Positions 17,850 through 30,509 are shown, counted from the first letter of the stretch. The stretch: DNA of 64,000 nt from Mycoplana rhizolycopersici (GCF_013378445.1 NZ_JABXYK010000001.1:124001-188000), one strand, 5' to 3'. Notes: generated by a model from the sequence alone, not told the origin. Made by a program: numbers and translations.

Positions 17850-18614
17850 ATGCAGACGCCGTCCTACAGCATCGTCGAGATTCCACCGTTAACCGGCAAG
17901 AAGCGCGCGCGCGTGCGTCTCAAGCTGGAAGGCCGGCTACCGACCATCTATGCGATCGGAGACGTGCATGGCTGCTTCCGCGAACTGATGGAAGCAGAGG
18001 AACGAATTCGCGAAGATGCAAGGCGAACGGACGGCGACGCTTTGATCGTCTATCTTGGCGACTACGTCGATCGTGGCCCAGACTCTGCATCCGTCCTCCG
18101 CTATCTCGCAGGCCGCCACGACGATGGGCTTGCCCGGGTGGCGTTATGCGGCAATCATGACGATACATTCTTGAAGTTTCTGCGCGATCCGTCCGGCTGG
18201 CTTCACTGGCTCGGCCCGAATTTTGGCGGATTGGCGACGCTGGCATCCTTCGGCATCGATGTCGAAGAGGCTCTTTTTCAGGACGACGCGAGCCTGACTC
18301 GGGCGGTTCCCGTCAATCAGATCGCCTTTCTCGCAGGCCTGCCCATTTTCCTGCAAGCCGGGCGCCATCTCTTCGTGCATGCCGGAGTGAAACCCGGCAT
18401 TCCCCTCGAGCAGCAGGACAACGAGGACATGCTGTGGATCCGTGAGCCGTTTCTGACAAACGGACCGGAGCTACCTCTGGTGGTCGTGCACGGCCATACG
18501 CCGTGCGGCGAACCGGAGTTCGCCGCCGGCCGCATAGGTATCGACACCGGCTGTTTCGCCACCGGCCGACTCACCGTCCTGAAAGTCGATGCCGCGGGCG
18601 CCCGCCTGCTTTAA
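17850..18614 (+). CDS. PPP-family metallophosphatase (serine/threonine or Ap4A type)
   Basis: A 254-residue calcineurin-like phosphoesterase. The two-metal site is visible: GDVHG (D38, H40), GDYVDRG (70-76), GNHD (101-104), then FVHAG and VHGHTP. The layout is that of bacterial PrpA/PphA protein phosphatases and of symmetrical diadenosine tetraphosphatase; the sequence does not decide between them. It is convergent with the mannose-1-phosphate guanylyltransferase gene, with 22 bases between stops, and probably cotranscribed with the upstream membrane protein. Confidence 0.9.
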   Translation: MQTPSYSIVEIPPLTGKKRARVRLKLEGRLPTIYAIGDVHGCFRELMEAEERIREDARRTDGDALIVYLGDYVDRGPDSASVLRYLAGRHDDGLARVALCGNHDDTFLKFLRDPSGWLHWLGPNFGGLATLASFGIDVEEALFQDDASLTRAVPVNQIAFLAGLPIFLQAGRHLFVHAGVKPGIPLEQQDNEDMLWIREPFLTNGPELPLVVVHGHTPCGEPEFAAGRIGIDTGCFATGRLTVLKVDAAGARLL

Positions 18615-18636
18615 GCGAGCGATGGGCGATATTCGG

Positions 18637-20064
18637 CTAGTCCCGGCCGAATTCATCCTCGATACGAATGATGTCGTCCTCGCCGAGATAGGAACCGGTC
18701 TGGACCTCAATCAGTTCCAGCAGGATCTTTCCGGGATTGGCAAGGCGGTGCAACTCGCCCTGCGGGATATAGACGGATTCGTTCTCGCGGAGCGGGATGA
18801 CCTTCTCGCCGACGGTTACCTCAGCGGTACCACGCACGACGATCCAGTGCTCGGAGCGATGATGATGCTTCTGAAGCGAAAGCCTGCGCCCCGGCTTGAC
18901 GAACAGCCGCTTCACCTGGAAACGGTCGCCGTTGAGGACGGACGTGTAGCCGCCCCAAGGGCGGTAGGACGTCCGATGCGTTTCCGTCAGAGGTGCCGTC
19001 TCCTTCATCGAGGCGAGGTGCTTGACCAGCTTGCCGACATTCTGGCTGTCTTCCATGCGGCCGATATAGACGGCATCCTCGCTGGCGATCACCGCGATGT
19101 CGGACATGCCCTGCACGGCGACATGTATGTCCTTCGACAGTACGAGCGAATTATGCGTATCGAAAAGCGTCGTACGGCCATCAGCGACGTTCCCCGATTC
19201 GTCCTGCTCCCCGAGCTTCCACACCGAATCCCAGCTGCCCAGATCCGACCATTCGATCGGCGAGGGAACCACGGCTGCAATGGGCGTCTTTTCAAAGATG
19301 GCGTAGTCGACGGAGATGTCGGGCGCCTTGGAAAAGGCCTCCTCGTCCAGCCGGACAAAATCGAGGTCCGCCTTTGCGCCCGCAATGGCCTGCGTCGCCG
19401 CGTCCAGCACCTCGGGTGCGAACTGGCGCAATTCCTGCAGGAAAATGCCGACCGGAAGCATGAACATACCGGAATTCCAGAGGTAGCCGCCAGCGGCCAC
19501 GAGTTGCTCCGCCTTTTCCCGATCGGGCTTCTCGATGAAGCGCTTGACGGCAAACGCACCGCCGCCGAGTTCTTCACCAGCCTCGATGTAGCCATAGCCC
19601 GTTGCCGGCTCGGTCGGCGTGATCCCGAAGGTGACGAGCCTCCCGGCATGCGCCGCCTCCGCCGCACGTGCGACACAATCGGCATAGACCTCGTTCTCGA
19701 GGATATCATGATCGGAGGCCAGCACTTGCATGACAGCGCGCTCGCCAAATTCGCTGGCGACGATCAGCGCGGCGGCCGCCAGCGCAGGCGCCGTATTGCG
19801 CGCGACCGGCTCAAGCAGGATCTTGGACACCGGCTGGTCGATCTGGCGCGCCTGCTCTGCGACGAGAAAGCGAAACTCGGCATTTGTCAGCACGATCGGC
19901 GCTTCATAGCGCTCGGTGTCGGCGACACGCGCGAGGGTCCGTTGAAACAGCGTGTTCTTTCCAAGCAGCGACATGAACTGCTTGGGCGCGGTCGAACGCG
20001 AAAGCGGCCACAGTCTGGTACCTTTGCCGCCCGCCATGATGACCGGGATTATTTTTTCAGACAT
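18637..20064 (-). CDS. Bifunctional mannose-1-phosphate guanylyltransferase / mannose-6-phosphate isomerase
   Basis: A 475-residue type II enzyme (AlgA/CpsB/ManC class) that makes GDP-mannose for surface polysaccharides. The nucleotidyltransferase part has MAGGKGTRLWPLSR near residue 10 and the FIEKPD motif; the C-terminal cupin domain (about 340-475) has RPWG, KHHHRSEHW and YIPQGELHRL, the isomerase metal site. The ATG follows GAGGATCG. It stands alone on the minus strand, between the phosphatase and the terminator of the ATP synthase operon. Common symbols are manC, cpsB or algA. Confidence 0.95.
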   Translation of the reverse strand: MSEKIIPVIMAGGKGTRLWPLSRSTAPKQFMSLLGKNTLFQRTLARVADTERYEAPIVLTNAEFRFLVAEQARQIDQPVSKILLEPVARNTAPALAAAALIVASEFGERAVMQVLASDHDILENEVYADCVARAAEAAHAGRLVTFGITPTEPATGYGYIEAGEELGGGAFAVKRFIEKPDREKAEQLVAAGGYLWNSGMFMLPVGIFLQELRQFAPEVLDAATQAIAGAKADLDFVRLDEEAFSKAPDISVDYAIFEKTPIAAVVPSPIEWSDLGSWDSVWKLGEQDESGNVADGRTTLFDTHNSLVLSKDIHVAVQGMSDIAVIASEDAVYIGRMEDSQNVGKLVKHLASMKETAPLTETHRTSYRPWGGYTSVLNGDRFQVKRLFVKPGRRLSLQKHHHRSEHWIVVRGTAEVTVGEKVIPLRENESVYIPQGELHRLANPGKILLELIEVQTGSYLGEDDIIRIEDEFGRD

Positions 20065-20224
20065 CGATCCTCATTCCAGCAAATGATGCGATAGGCCGGG
20101 CAGCGTCCCCGCCGGACCGGCATAGAAGCAGCAAACTGCTTCATTTCAAAGCAAATAGTCCCGAAGGGGGCAGCTACCTTGCCTCTTAGTTAAGGCATTT
20201 TCAGCCATGAAGTTCCTGTGTGAC

Positions 20225-20251
20225 AACAAAAAACCCCGCCGAAGCGGGGTT
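20225..20251 (-). terminator. Rho-independent terminator of the ATP synthase operon
   Basis: On the minus strand AACCCCGC (loop TTCG) GCGGGGTT is a perfect 8-bp stem followed by TTTTGTTG. It lies about 30 bases after the atpC stop. Confidence 0.9.
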
Positions 20252-20278
20252 CCATGACTTGCGACTTCAATTCTCGCT

Positions 20279-20686
20279 TCAGGCGGGAAGGATCGTCCCC
20301 TGAACCGTACCGAGTTGCGCGATGTAGCGCTCTATACCCGCGCGGTGCTCGTCATTCAGAGCCGCTTCCAGTTCACCGCGCGCAACGTCTATACGCTTGA
20401 CAATATCGTCGCGGCTGATCTCGTCGACATGAACTGCGGATTCGGCCAGAAGCGTGCAGCCGCTCGGCAGGATATCGGCGAAGCCACCAAACACCACGTA
20501 GCGATCCGTCTTTCCATCGACGAACGTGACCGTCACGATACCGGGATTGATGGTCGTCATCGTCGGCGCATGATTGGCCATGACCGTCATCTCGCCTTCC
20601 GAGGCCGGAATGACGACCGAGGTCACGCTGCCGGAAAGCAGCAGGCGCTCTGGGGAAACGAGTTCAAACTGGAAACTGTCGGCCAT
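20279..20686 (-). CDS. atpC: ATP synthase F1 epsilon subunit
   Basis: A 135-residue epsilon subunit, part of the central stalk that couples rotor movement to catalysis and can inhibit ATP hydrolysis. The N-terminal beta-barrel FELVSPERLL and GEMTVMANHAP are typical, followed by two C-terminal helices. The start at 20686 gives the usual MADSFQF N-terminus; an ATG two codons upstream (20692) has the better-spaced GAAGAAG and may be used instead. It is last in atpHAGDC and is followed by a terminator. Confidence 0.96.
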   Translation of the reverse strand: MADSFQFELVSPERLLLSGSVTSVVIPASEGEMTVMANHAPTMTTINPGIVTVTFVDGKTDRYVVFGGFADILPSGCTLLAESAVHVDEISRDDIVKRIDVARGELEAALNDEHRAGIERYIAQLGTVQGTILPA

Positions 20687-20757
20687 GACCATTCACTTCT
20701 TCTGATTTCATCAGGTCAGGAACGGACGCCCGGCAGGCAGGCGCCCGGTATTTCGGA

Positions 20758-23177
<2,420 letters not shown>

Positions 23178-23205
23178 CCGTTATCCGTCCTAGACTGGAA
23201 CCCGT

Positions 23206-24735
23206 TCAGGCGAAGGATTTTGCGAAGGCGTCAAGAGCAGCCTTGAGCTTGCCCTTGGTGTCGTCGCTGATGGCCTTCTCCGTGCGGATGGTATCGAGAA
23301 TGCCCTTGCCTTCCGTGCGCATGTACGAAAGCAGGCCCTGCTCAAACTTGCCGACCTGGGCAACGGCGATCTTGTCGAGGTAGCCGTTAACGCCGGCGAA
23401 GATCACCGCGACCTGCTCTTCCGTCTTCAGCGGCGAGAACTGCGGCTGCTTCAGGAGTTCGGTCAGGCGTGCACCACGGTTCAGCAAGCGCTGCGTTGCG
23501 GCGTCGAGGTCCGAGCCGAACTGGGCGAAGGCTGCCATTTCGCGATACTGCGCAAGCTCACCCTTGATCGAGCCGGCGACCTGCTTCATCGCCTTGATCT
23601 GGGCGGAAGAGCCCACGCGGGAAACCGACAGACCGACGTTAACGGCCGGGCGGATACCCTGGTAGAACAGGTCCGTTTCAAGGAAGATCTGGCCATCGGT
23701 GATCGAGATCACGTTGGTCGGGATGAACGCCGAAACGTCGTTGCCCTGGGTTTCGATGACCGGCAGAGCCGTCAGCGAGCCAGCGCCCATCTCGTCGTTG
23801 AGCTTTGCAGCGCGCTCGAGCAGGCGCGAATGCAGGTAGAAGACGTCGCCCGGATAGGCTTCGCGGCCCGGCGGACGGCGCAGCAGCAGCGACATCTGGC
23901 GGTAGGCGACGGCCTGCTTGGAAAGGTCGTCGTAGCCGATGAGGGCGTGCTTGCCGTTGTCACGGAAGTATTCGCCCATGGCGCAACCTGCGAACGGTGC
24001 CAGGTACTGCATCGGCGCCGGGTCGGAGGCGGTTGCAGCAACGATGATCGAGTACTGAAGAGCGCCACGCTCTTCGAGAACCTTCACGAACTGGGCAACC
24101 GTCGAACGCTTCTGGCCGATAGCGACGTAGACGCAGTACAGCTTCTCGCTGTCCGGACCACTGTCGTGGATCGCCTTCTGGTTCAGGATCGCGTCCAGGA
24201 TGATCGCGGTCTTGCCGGTCTGGCGATCGCCGATGACCAGCTCGCGCTGGCCGCGGCCGACCGGGATCAGGGCGTCGATGGCCTTGAGACCGGTCGACAT
24301 CGGCTCATGCACCGACTTGCGCGGAATGATGCCCGGAGCCTTGATGTCAACGCGCGAGCGCTGCTTGGCATTGATCGGCCCCTTGCCGTCGATCGGGTTG
24401 CCGAGCGCGTCAACGACGCGGCCGAGCAGTTCCGGACCAACCGGAACGTCAACGATGGCGCCGGTCCGCTTGACGGTGTCGCCTTCCTTGATGTCACGGT
24501 CCGAACCGAAGATAACGACACCGACGTTGTCGCTTTCCAGGTTCAGCGCCATGCCACGGATACCACCGGGGAACTCCACCATTTCGCCGGCCTGAACATT
24601 GTCGAGGCCGTAAACGCGGGCGATACCGTCACCGACGGAGAGCACCTGGCCGACTTCCGAGACTTCCGCCTCTTTGCCGAAGTTTTTAATCTGATCTTTG
24701 AGAATTGCGGAAATTTCCGCGGCGCGGATATCCAT
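23206..24735 (-). CDS. atpA: ATP synthase F1 alpha subunit
   Basis: A 509-residue non-catalytic nucleotide-binding subunit. Walker [10 protein letters not shown], the [11 protein letters not shown] start and the [15 protein letters not shown] segment identify it. Its ATG overlaps the atpH stop (TGATG), indicating translational coupling. Confidence 0.98.
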   Translation of the reverse strand: MDIRAAEISAILKDQIKNFGKEAEVSEVGQVLSVGDGIARVYGLDNVQAGEMVEFPGGIRGMALNLESDNVGVVIFGSDRDIKEGDTVKRTGAIVDVPVGPELLGRVVDALGNPIDGKGPINAKQRSRVDIKAPGIIPRKSVHEPMSTGLKAIDALIPVGRGQRELVIGDRQTGKTAIILDAILNQKAIHDSGPDSEKLYCVYVAIGQKRSTVAQFVKVLEERGALQYSIIVAATASDPAPMQYLAPFAGCAMGEYFRDNGKHALIGYDDLSKQAVAYRQMSLLLRRPPGREAYPGDVFYLHSRLLERAAKLNDEMGAGSLTALPVIETQGNDVSAFIPTNVISITDGQIFLETDLFYQGIRPAVNVGLSVSRVGSSAQIKAMKQVAGSIKGELAQYREMAAFAQFGSDLDAATQRLLNRGARLTELLKQPQFSPLKTEEQVAVIFAGVNGYLDKIAVAQVGKFEQGLLSYMRTEGKGILDTIRTEKAISDDTKGKLKAALDAFAKSFA

Positions 24736-25301
24736 CAGCCGACCTCTTTCAGTGCAAGCTTAAGGGTAGAGAGTTTGGTGCGAAGCGAAGTGTCGATCTG
24801 GCGGGACCCGACCTTGACGATCAGACCACCGAGAATGGACGGGTCGACGGTGACGGCGATCGCCACGTCTTTGCCGGTGACGCCCTTGAGCGCCGCCTTC
24901 AATTCGGCCTCCTGCGCCGCGGTCAACGCATGCGCGGAGGTGATTTCTGCGGTGATCTCGCCACGATGACGGGCGGCAATCACGCGATAGGCCTTGACCA
25001 TGCCCGGCACGGCGAAAAGCCGGCGGTTCGAGGCCACGACCTTGAGGAAGTTTGCAACGAGAGGGGAGAAACCTGCCTTCTCGACGATGGCGGCAACCGC
25101 CTTCGCCTGCTCTTCGGCGGAGAATACCGGGCTCCGGATCAGGCGCTTCAGGTCTTCGCTGTCGTCGATCATCGCCTGGAAGCGACCAAGGTCGGAACCC
25201 ACCGCGTCGACGCTACCGGCTTCGAGCGCAAGCTCGAAAAGCGAAGACGCGTACCTTTCTGCAACACCGGAAATAAGCTGGGATGTGTCTGCCACGGGCA
25301 C
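24735..25301 (-). CDS. atpH: ATP synthase F1 delta subunit
   Basis: A 188-residue peripheral-stalk (OSCP-like) subunit. [15 protein letters not shown] near the N-terminus and the C-terminal [20 protein letters not shown] motif are typical. The start is a GTG at 25301, with AAGAGAAG upstream; a second GTG two codons later is also possible. It is first in the operon, so the promoter must lie in the 263-base gap 25302-25564. The F0 genes atpIBEF are not here, as usual in alphaproteobacteria. Confidence 0.96.
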   Translation of the reverse strand: MPVADTSQLISGVAERYASSLFELALEAGSVDAVGSDLGRFQAMIDDSEDLKRLIRSPVFSAEEQAKAVAAIVEKAGFSPLVANFLKVVASNRRLFAVPGMVKAYRVIAARHRGEITAEITSAHALTAAQEAELKAALKGVTGKDVAIAVTVDPSILGGLIVKVGSRQIDTSLRTKLSTLKLALKEVG

Positions 25302-25564
25302 AAGCTTCTCTTATTTTCATCCAGAGCAGCAGCTTGCGGGAATCCCGTAAACTCAACACCCTGAATTCGTTGCGATTATTTTCAGTCCTCGCCAGGCAGA
25401 ACGCCCGCTCTTTCTGAAATTCGCGGTTCGTCTAGCATAGGAACTTCGGACTCGCAACAAGGGCAGACACAGGAATCCGTGATAAGTGGAGCAGCCTTCT
25501 CCCGAATTTTGTCAAAATTGGAACCGGCCTTTCGGATTCGGCTGACGAACGAAGAAATGCAACG

Positions 25565-25948
25565 TCAAACGAAACCGAAAACATGCGCGAGCGGCAGCAT
25601 CGCCAGAAGCAACTGCACGAGCAGCAGGAGGAGCCCCTTCCAGCCGAACGAGGCGTCCGACATCATGGACAGGATGCGCCCGAACGCGGCAAGCGCGAAG
25701 GCCGAACCGACGGCCAGATACGTCCAGTCCTGCGCGACCATGATCGCACAGAGCGCCAGTCCCGCATGAAACCCACCGAGCGAGCGGGCCGCCGCACAGC
25801 CCTCCGTGCTGCCGTCGCGCAGTTGCAGGCCGTTGAATTTCAGTGAAAGTCGGGGCGCAAAGAGCCCGACGAGACCAAGCAGGAGTGCAGCGACGGCGCC
25901 GCTGAAGGCAAGAAATTCCCCTGTCTCGGTCGGAATGTAGAATTCCAT
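25565..25948 (-). CDS. Small integral membrane protein, unknown function
   Basis: A 127-residue protein with four predicted membrane segments (about 12-32, 58-75, 78-96 and 103-125). I recognise no enzyme motif; the layout resembles small DUF4345-like membrane proteins. The ATG at 25948 with GGAG eight bases upstream is preferred over a start six codons further upstream. It lies between the atp operon and priA, on the same strand as both, with about 200 bases to priA. Confidence 0.7.
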   Translation of the reverse strand: MEFYIPTETGEFLAFSGAVAALLLGLVGLFAPRLSLKFNGLQLRDGSTEGCAAARSLGGFHAGLALCAIMVAQDWTYLAVGSAFALAAFGRILSMMSDASFGWKGLLLLLVQLLLAMLPLAHVFGFV

Positions 25949-26149
25949 CGACGCGCTCCGCCGCAAGCCCTGAATTGCCCCGCCTTATGGCACAATCGCA
26001 GGCGGCAAGGAATCCGCCCCGTTTCATTTTGCACTGCGATTGCACGATCGCTTTCCGAAAGCCAAACCGTGCAATGCGGCGCCGCCGGTTTCTTGCCAGT
26101 GGGTTGCACGTCACGAAGTGCGACAAAGTGCCCCGCCGCACGTTTGTCC

Positions 26150-28354
26150 TCAGAGAAAGCTCTGCGGATCGATGTCGACCTGCACGAGAATGGATCCTCT
26201 TTCCTTCGGTCCATTGGCAATCATCGCGCGCAGATAGGCCTGCATGTCGCTCGAACGCTGGCCGTGCACCAGCAGGCGAAACCGGTGCCGCCCGCGAATC
26301 AGCGCCAGCGGCGCCTCGGCCGGTCCGAGGATGGCGATTCCCGACACGCCGGGGGCGGCCTGCCGCAATCCGCGTGCATGGGTCTCGGCTTCCACCCGGC
26401 TGTCGGCGGAGACGATTACGGAGGCCAGCCGGCCGAAAGGCGGCAGCAGCGCCTTTTCCCGCTCGCCGATCTCGCGCTCGTAAAAGTCCCGCGCATCCCC
26501 CGAAACGATGGCCTGCATCACGGGATGCAGCGGCTGGTAGGTCTGGATCAGCCCATGGCTCTTGAGCCCGGTTCGCCCGGCGCGGCCCGTCACCTGCGAC
26601 AGGAGCTGGAATGTCCGCTCGGCCGCCCGCGGATCGCCATTCGAAAGGCCAAGGTCCGCGTCCACGATCCCGACCAGCGTCATGAGCGGAAAGTTGTGGC
26701 CCTTGGCGACAAGCTGGGTGCCGATGACGATGTCGGCCTCGCCCCTGGCGATAGCCTCCAGTTCGAGCCGCAGCCGCTTTACCCCCATCAGGTCCGAGGA
26801 CAGGACAATGGTGCGCGCGTCCGGGAAATGCCTTTCGACTTCCTCTGCGATGCGTTCGACACCGGGGCCGCAGGCCGCCAGATGATCGAATGTCCCACAT
26901 TCCGGGCAGGCTTCCGGCGTGCGCTCGGCGTAGCCGCAGTGATGGCACTGGATCTGGCCGCGGAAACGATGCTCGACCAGCCAGCTCGAGCATTGCGGGC
27001 ACTGGAACCGATGGCCGCAGACGCGGCATAACGTCAGCGGCGCATAGCCGCGACGGTTCAAAAAGAGCAGCGCCTGCTCCCCCTTCTCCACTGTTTTGCC
27101 GATCGCCCGCAGCATGACGGGAGAGAGAAAGCCGCCCCTTTGCGGCGGATGGCGGCGCAGGTCGACGAGATGGAGATCCGGCAACGCGGCTTCGCCGAAC
27201 CGCGTCGGCAGGTGCAGCGCCTGGTAGCGGCCGTTGTCGGCGTTGACCCGGCTTTCCACCGAAGGCGTGGCCGAAACGAGCACGACGGGAAAATTGCCTA
27301 TGCGGGCGCGGACGACAGCCATGTCGCGCGCATTGTAAAAGACACGGTCTTCCTGCTTGTAGGCCGGGTCGTGCTCCTCGTCCACGACGATGAGCCCGAG
27401 GTCCTCGAAGGGAAGGAACAGGGCGGATCGTGCGCCGGCGACGACGCGCACTTCGCCCGTTGCCACCTGGCGCCACACCTTTTCGCGCATGCGCGGCGCG
27501 AGGTCGGAATGCCACTCCGCCGGCTTGGCGCCGAACCGATCCTGGAAGCGCTCGAGGAAGCTCGCCGTCAGCGCGATCTCGGGCAAAAGGATCAGCACCT
27601 GCCGCCCCTGCCGCAGCGTCTGGTCAATGGCCTCGAAGTAGACCTCCGTCTTGCCGGAACCGGTGATCCCGTCGATCAGCGCCACGGCGAAGCTGTCTGC
27701 GCGCACCTGCTCCACGAGATCGGCGGCCGCACCCGTCTGCGGCCCCTCCAGCCGTGGGGCGGCATAGTCCGGATCGGGAAGCGCCACGACCGGCGGCGGT
27801 GGCAGGAAGATGGTCTCGAAACTGCCCTGCGCCGTCAGGCCGTCGATGACGCTGGAAGACGTGCCTGCCGCATGGGCAAGACCGGAGCGCGTCCACGGCA
27901 CGCCCTCCTCCGCCAGCGCAAGAACCCGTTCGCGCGCCGGCGTGATCCGCTCAGGGCGCACGCCGGTAAAGCGCAAGCCCTCCACCATCGGCTCCGGGTC
28001 GAAGGCTGCGGGCGCGCGCAGCGCCATCCGCGCCACAAGCCCCGGCGGCGTCAGCGTATAGGCCGACACCCAATCGACGAACGCCCGCATTTCCTTCGTC
28101 AGCGGCGGACAATCGAACACCTTCTCGATAGGCCGCAACTTCTTCGGATCGACCTTGTCGTCGCTTTCCCGGTCCCAGACGACACCTGCCACCAGACGCG
28201 ATCCGAGCGGCACCTGCACGATGGAGCCGGGCTCGACCGCCATGTCTTCCGGCACCGCATAGGAATAAGGTCGCGGCGCCGGCATGGGAACCAGCACCGG
28301 TACCGTCCGCAGCGCCGGCGCCCCGCCGAACAGATCGTCCGTCACGCGTTCCAT
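26150..28354 (-). CDS. priA: Primosomal protein N' (replication restart helicase PriA)
   Basis: A 734-residue 3'-5' superfamily 2 helicase that reloads the replisome at stalled forks. After the N-terminal DNA-binding domain come Walker A GITGSGKTEVY, the DEEH box (VVDEEHDPAYKQED), SATPS, and the zinc-binding insert with four CxxC pairs (CRVC, CPQC, CHHC, CPEC), then GRAGR. The start at 28354 has GGAG upstream; the open frame continues to 28435, into the ATPase gene, but that part lacks family similarity. Confidence 0.96.
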   Translation of the reverse strand: MERVTDDLFGGAPALRTVPVLVPMPAPRPYSYAVPEDMAVEPGSIVQVPLGSRLVAGVVWDRESDDKVDPKKLRPIEKVFDCPPLTKEMRAFVDWVSAYTLTPPGLVARMALRAPAAFDPEPMVEGLRFTGVRPERITPARERVLALAEEGVPWTRSGLAHAAGTSSSVIDGLTAQGSFETIFLPPPPVVALPDPDYAAPRLEGPQTGAAADLVEQVRADSFAVALIDGITGSGKTEVYFEAIDQTLRQGRQVLILLPEIALTASFLERFQDRFGAKPAEWHSDLAPRMREKVWRQVATGEVRVVAGARSALFLPFEDLGLIVVDEEHDPAYKQEDRVFYNARDMAVVRARIGNFPVVLVSATPSVESRVNADNGRYQALHLPTRFGEAALPDLHLVDLRRHPPQRGGFLSPVMLRAIGKTVEKGEQALLFLNRRGYAPLTLCRVCGHRFQCPQCSSWLVEHRFRGQIQCHHCGYAERTPEACPECGTFDHLAACGPGVERIAEEVERHFPDARTIVLSSDLMGVKRLRLELEAIARGEADIVIGTQLVAKGHNFPLMTLVGIVDADLGLSNGDPRAAERTFQLLSQVTGRAGRTGLKSHGLIQTYQPLHPVMQAIVSGDARDFYEREIGEREKALLPPFGRLASVIVSADSRVEAETHARGLRQAAPGVSGIAILGPAEAPLALIRGRHRFRLLVHGQRSSDMQAYLRAMIANGPKERGSILVQVDIDPQSFL

Positions 28355-28415
28355 CACGCCGGCTCTCCGCAGGGCGGCAAGATGCCCATGCGCTCGAAGG
28401 TGCGAAGGAGTGCGC

Positions 28416-29552
28416 TCAAGCGTCGTCCTCCGCAATCTCGCCGGTCAGGCGCATGCCGTCGATCCAGGTGGCGCCGTCGTTACGAATCACGCGCTTCGCC
28501 CGCGTGCCGCAGCGGTCTTCGATCGCCGATGCCAGTTGCTCAGAGTGGGTGACGAGCCAGATCTGGCTGGAACGCGCCGCCTGCGCGACCATCTCGGCGA
28601 GCGGGTTCAGCATGTCCGGATGCAGGCTCGCCTCGGGCTCGTTGAGCGCGATCAGCGGCGGCTGGCGGTAAGACATCAGCGCTGCGGCAATACCGAGAAA
28701 CCGGATCTGTCCATCAGACAGTTCCCGCGGCTGGAAGACGCGTTGCGGAAAATCCGGGAAAACCAGCCCGAATTCCGCATACTCGCCGGGCTCGGGCACG
28801 ACAAGCCTTGCACCTCCGAAAGCGTCCGCCACCGCCCGGTCGAGATCGACCGTATCCCCGCGCGTATGAACGAGCGTCGCGAATACGGCGGCCATGTTGC
28901 CCCCGTCCTGGTCCAGCAAGGGCGAGGTGACGGCCAGGCAGGGCCGGCGCAGCGCCGAATCGCGATCCGTGCGAAAGCCGTGGAAGAACCGCCAGCCGTC
29001 GATCATACGTCGGAAGGCGCCCATCTCCGGATAGTGCCCGGCATCGCCCAGAAGCGCGATCGCCGTCTCGGACGTCATCGCCTGTTCCGGATACTCCTCC
29101 ATTCGTCCCTGCGCGCCGCGCACCATGATGCCCGGGCCACCCCGCTTCATCATCGTCACTGGCCGCGACCCGGTCTCGATCGAAAGCTCCTCCTCCTTGA
29201 TCTGCGGCTCGAACGCAAAGCCTGCCGCATCGATGGGCGGCCTCAGGCCGGCCTCGACCCGATATCGAAAGGTAACGGCGCGTTCCTCGTCGATCACCTC
29301 GACTTCGAGCTTGATACGAAAATTCTTCTCGTTGCGCCGCCTGCCCGACCATAGCGCCGAGGCCATGCCGCCCTCCGCCGCGATCTCGTAGGCGAGCGTC
29401 CCGCGCGCCGCCGCCTGGACGAGTTGCAGCGAGCGATAGAGATTGGACTTTCCGGCACCGTTCTCGCCGACGAAAAGGTTCACCCGGCCGAGATCCATCC
29501 GGATCGACCGCAGCGATCGGTAGTTCTGTGCAAGCAGCGAGCGCAGCATCAT
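28416..29552 (-). CDS. AAA-family ATPase (RecF/OLD-like, function unknown)
   Basis: A 378-residue ABC-type AAA ATPase (AAA_21 class). Walker A GENGAGKS at 29-36, an ABC-like signature LSDGQIRFL, Walker B LIALNEPEASLHP and the switch VTHSEQLA are visible; the middle segment replaces the coiled coil of SMC proteins. Related proteins act in DNA repair or phage defence, but no partner nuclease is adjacent. It lies directly upstream of priA (about 60 bases) and may be cotranscribed. Either of two adjacent ATGs (29552, 29549) may be the start. Confidence 0.85.
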   Translation of the reverse strand: MMLRSLLAQNYRSLRSIRMDLGRVNLFVGENGAGKSNLYRSLQLVQAAARGTLAYEIAAEGGMASALWSGRRRNEKNFRIKLEVEVIDEERAVTFRYRVEAGLRPPIDAAGFAFEPQIKEEELSIETGSRPVTMMKRGGPGIMVRGAQGRMEEYPEQAMTSETAIALLGDAGHYPEMGAFRRMIDGWRFFHGFRTDRDSALRRPCLAVTSPLLDQDGGNMAAVFATLVHTRGDTVDLDRAVADAFGGARLVVPEPGEYAEFGLVFPDFPQRVFQPRELSDGQIRFLGIAAALMSYRQPPLIALNEPEASLHPDMLNPLAEMVAQAARSSQIWLVTHSEQLASAIEDRCGTRAKRVIRNDGATWIDGMRLTGEIAEDDA

Positions 29553-29606
29553 CGCTTCAACTAAGCGATTCCGGCGGCCGGACAAAAGGGAAAATGTGCA
29601 GCAGCC

Positions 29607-30509
29607 TCAGGCCGGGGAAAATCGCGCGTCCGCGTCGTCGGCCAGCGAGAAGACGCAATGGCGCTCCAGTGCCTTGGTGACATCCACAGGGTCGCCCGCG
29701 AGTTGCTCGGGCCTGATCATCGATCCGACGGTGAACTCGAAGCGGTTGCTCTTCTTGTTGAGAAGCTCGTGAAAGACGGTCATGTCGCGCAGTTCCGTCG
29801 ACCATTTCGCCAGCCAGTAGAACAGACCCGAATTGCGCGCCTTCATATGGACGGGAAGGATCGGGAGATCGTATTTTCGCGCAAGCGATACCGCCGACAT
29901 CTTCCACGGCCGCTCGTTCAGGCGCCCGTCCGCCCAATAAGCAATCCTGCCCGAAGGAAAGAGGACCGCCGCCTTCCCCTCGGCAATCGCGCGGTTGGTG
30001 ATCTGGAGGGTCTCGCGCGTCTTGAGTATGCTCTTGTGCTCCTCGCGCCATTCCACCGGAATGATCATCTCGACGAAGCGGGGATTGACGCGGATGGCAT
30101 CCCGATTAGCAAAGAACATCATGTCCGGGCGGCGCTGCTTCAGAAGGTCGAAGACGGCGACCCCGTCGGCAATGCCGGTGGGGTGATTGCTGACGAGCAG
30201 GAAGCCGCCCTTCTCCGGTATCCGTTCCGCCTTGCAGACGGCGACATCCAGGTCGAGCGCGCCGCTCAGGAACTCGAAGGCCTGGAAGCCCGGCATGTTG
30301 GCCACGGCATCGGCAAACTCGATCGCGCGGCGATAGTTGAGAACCGTGTGAAGAATGGGCCGCGCGACGGGCCATAGCGGATGGTTGACGATGCGGGTGC
30401 CGCGCTCCGCAATCAGAGTATCGACAATATGGCCCGGCTGCCCCTGGGAAACGAGTGCGAGCGTTTCCGCAAGATGTGCGAATTCCGTTGCCGAATCGCG
30501 TCTAGCCAT
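29607..30509 (-). CDS. PlsC-like lysophospholipid acyltransferase family protein
   Basis: A 300-residue acyltransferase-fold protein. The catalytic motif is NHPTGIADG (H109, D115), the HX5D variant found in NHPxGxxDG subfamily members, followed by ALFP-like VLFPSGRIAY. The family moves an acyl chain to a glycerol-phosphate or ornithine-type acceptor at the inner membrane. The acceptor is unknown. There is no clear membrane helix. It is divergent from xerC and 54 bases upstream of the AAA ATPase gene. Confidence 0.82.
   Translation of the reverse strand: MARRDSATEFAHLAETLALVSQGQPGHIVDTLIAERGTRIVNHPLWPVARPILHTVLNYRRAIEFADAVANMPGFQAFEFLSGALDLDVAVCKAERIPEKGGFLLVSNHPTGIADGVAVFDLLKQRRPDMMFFANRDAIRVNPRFVEMIIPVEWREEHKSILKTRETLQITNRAIAEGKAAVLFPSGRIAYWADGRLNERPWKMSAVSLARKYDLPILPVHMKARNSGLFYWLAKWSTELRDMTVFHELLNKKSNRFEFTVGSMIRPEQLAGDPVDVTKALERHCVFSLADDADARFSPA

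Noticed and set aside
25512-27515. A 667-codon minus-strand frame
   Set aside because: Out-of-frame shadow of priA and the small membrane protein; low-complexity Arg/Ala/Gly translation with no domain.
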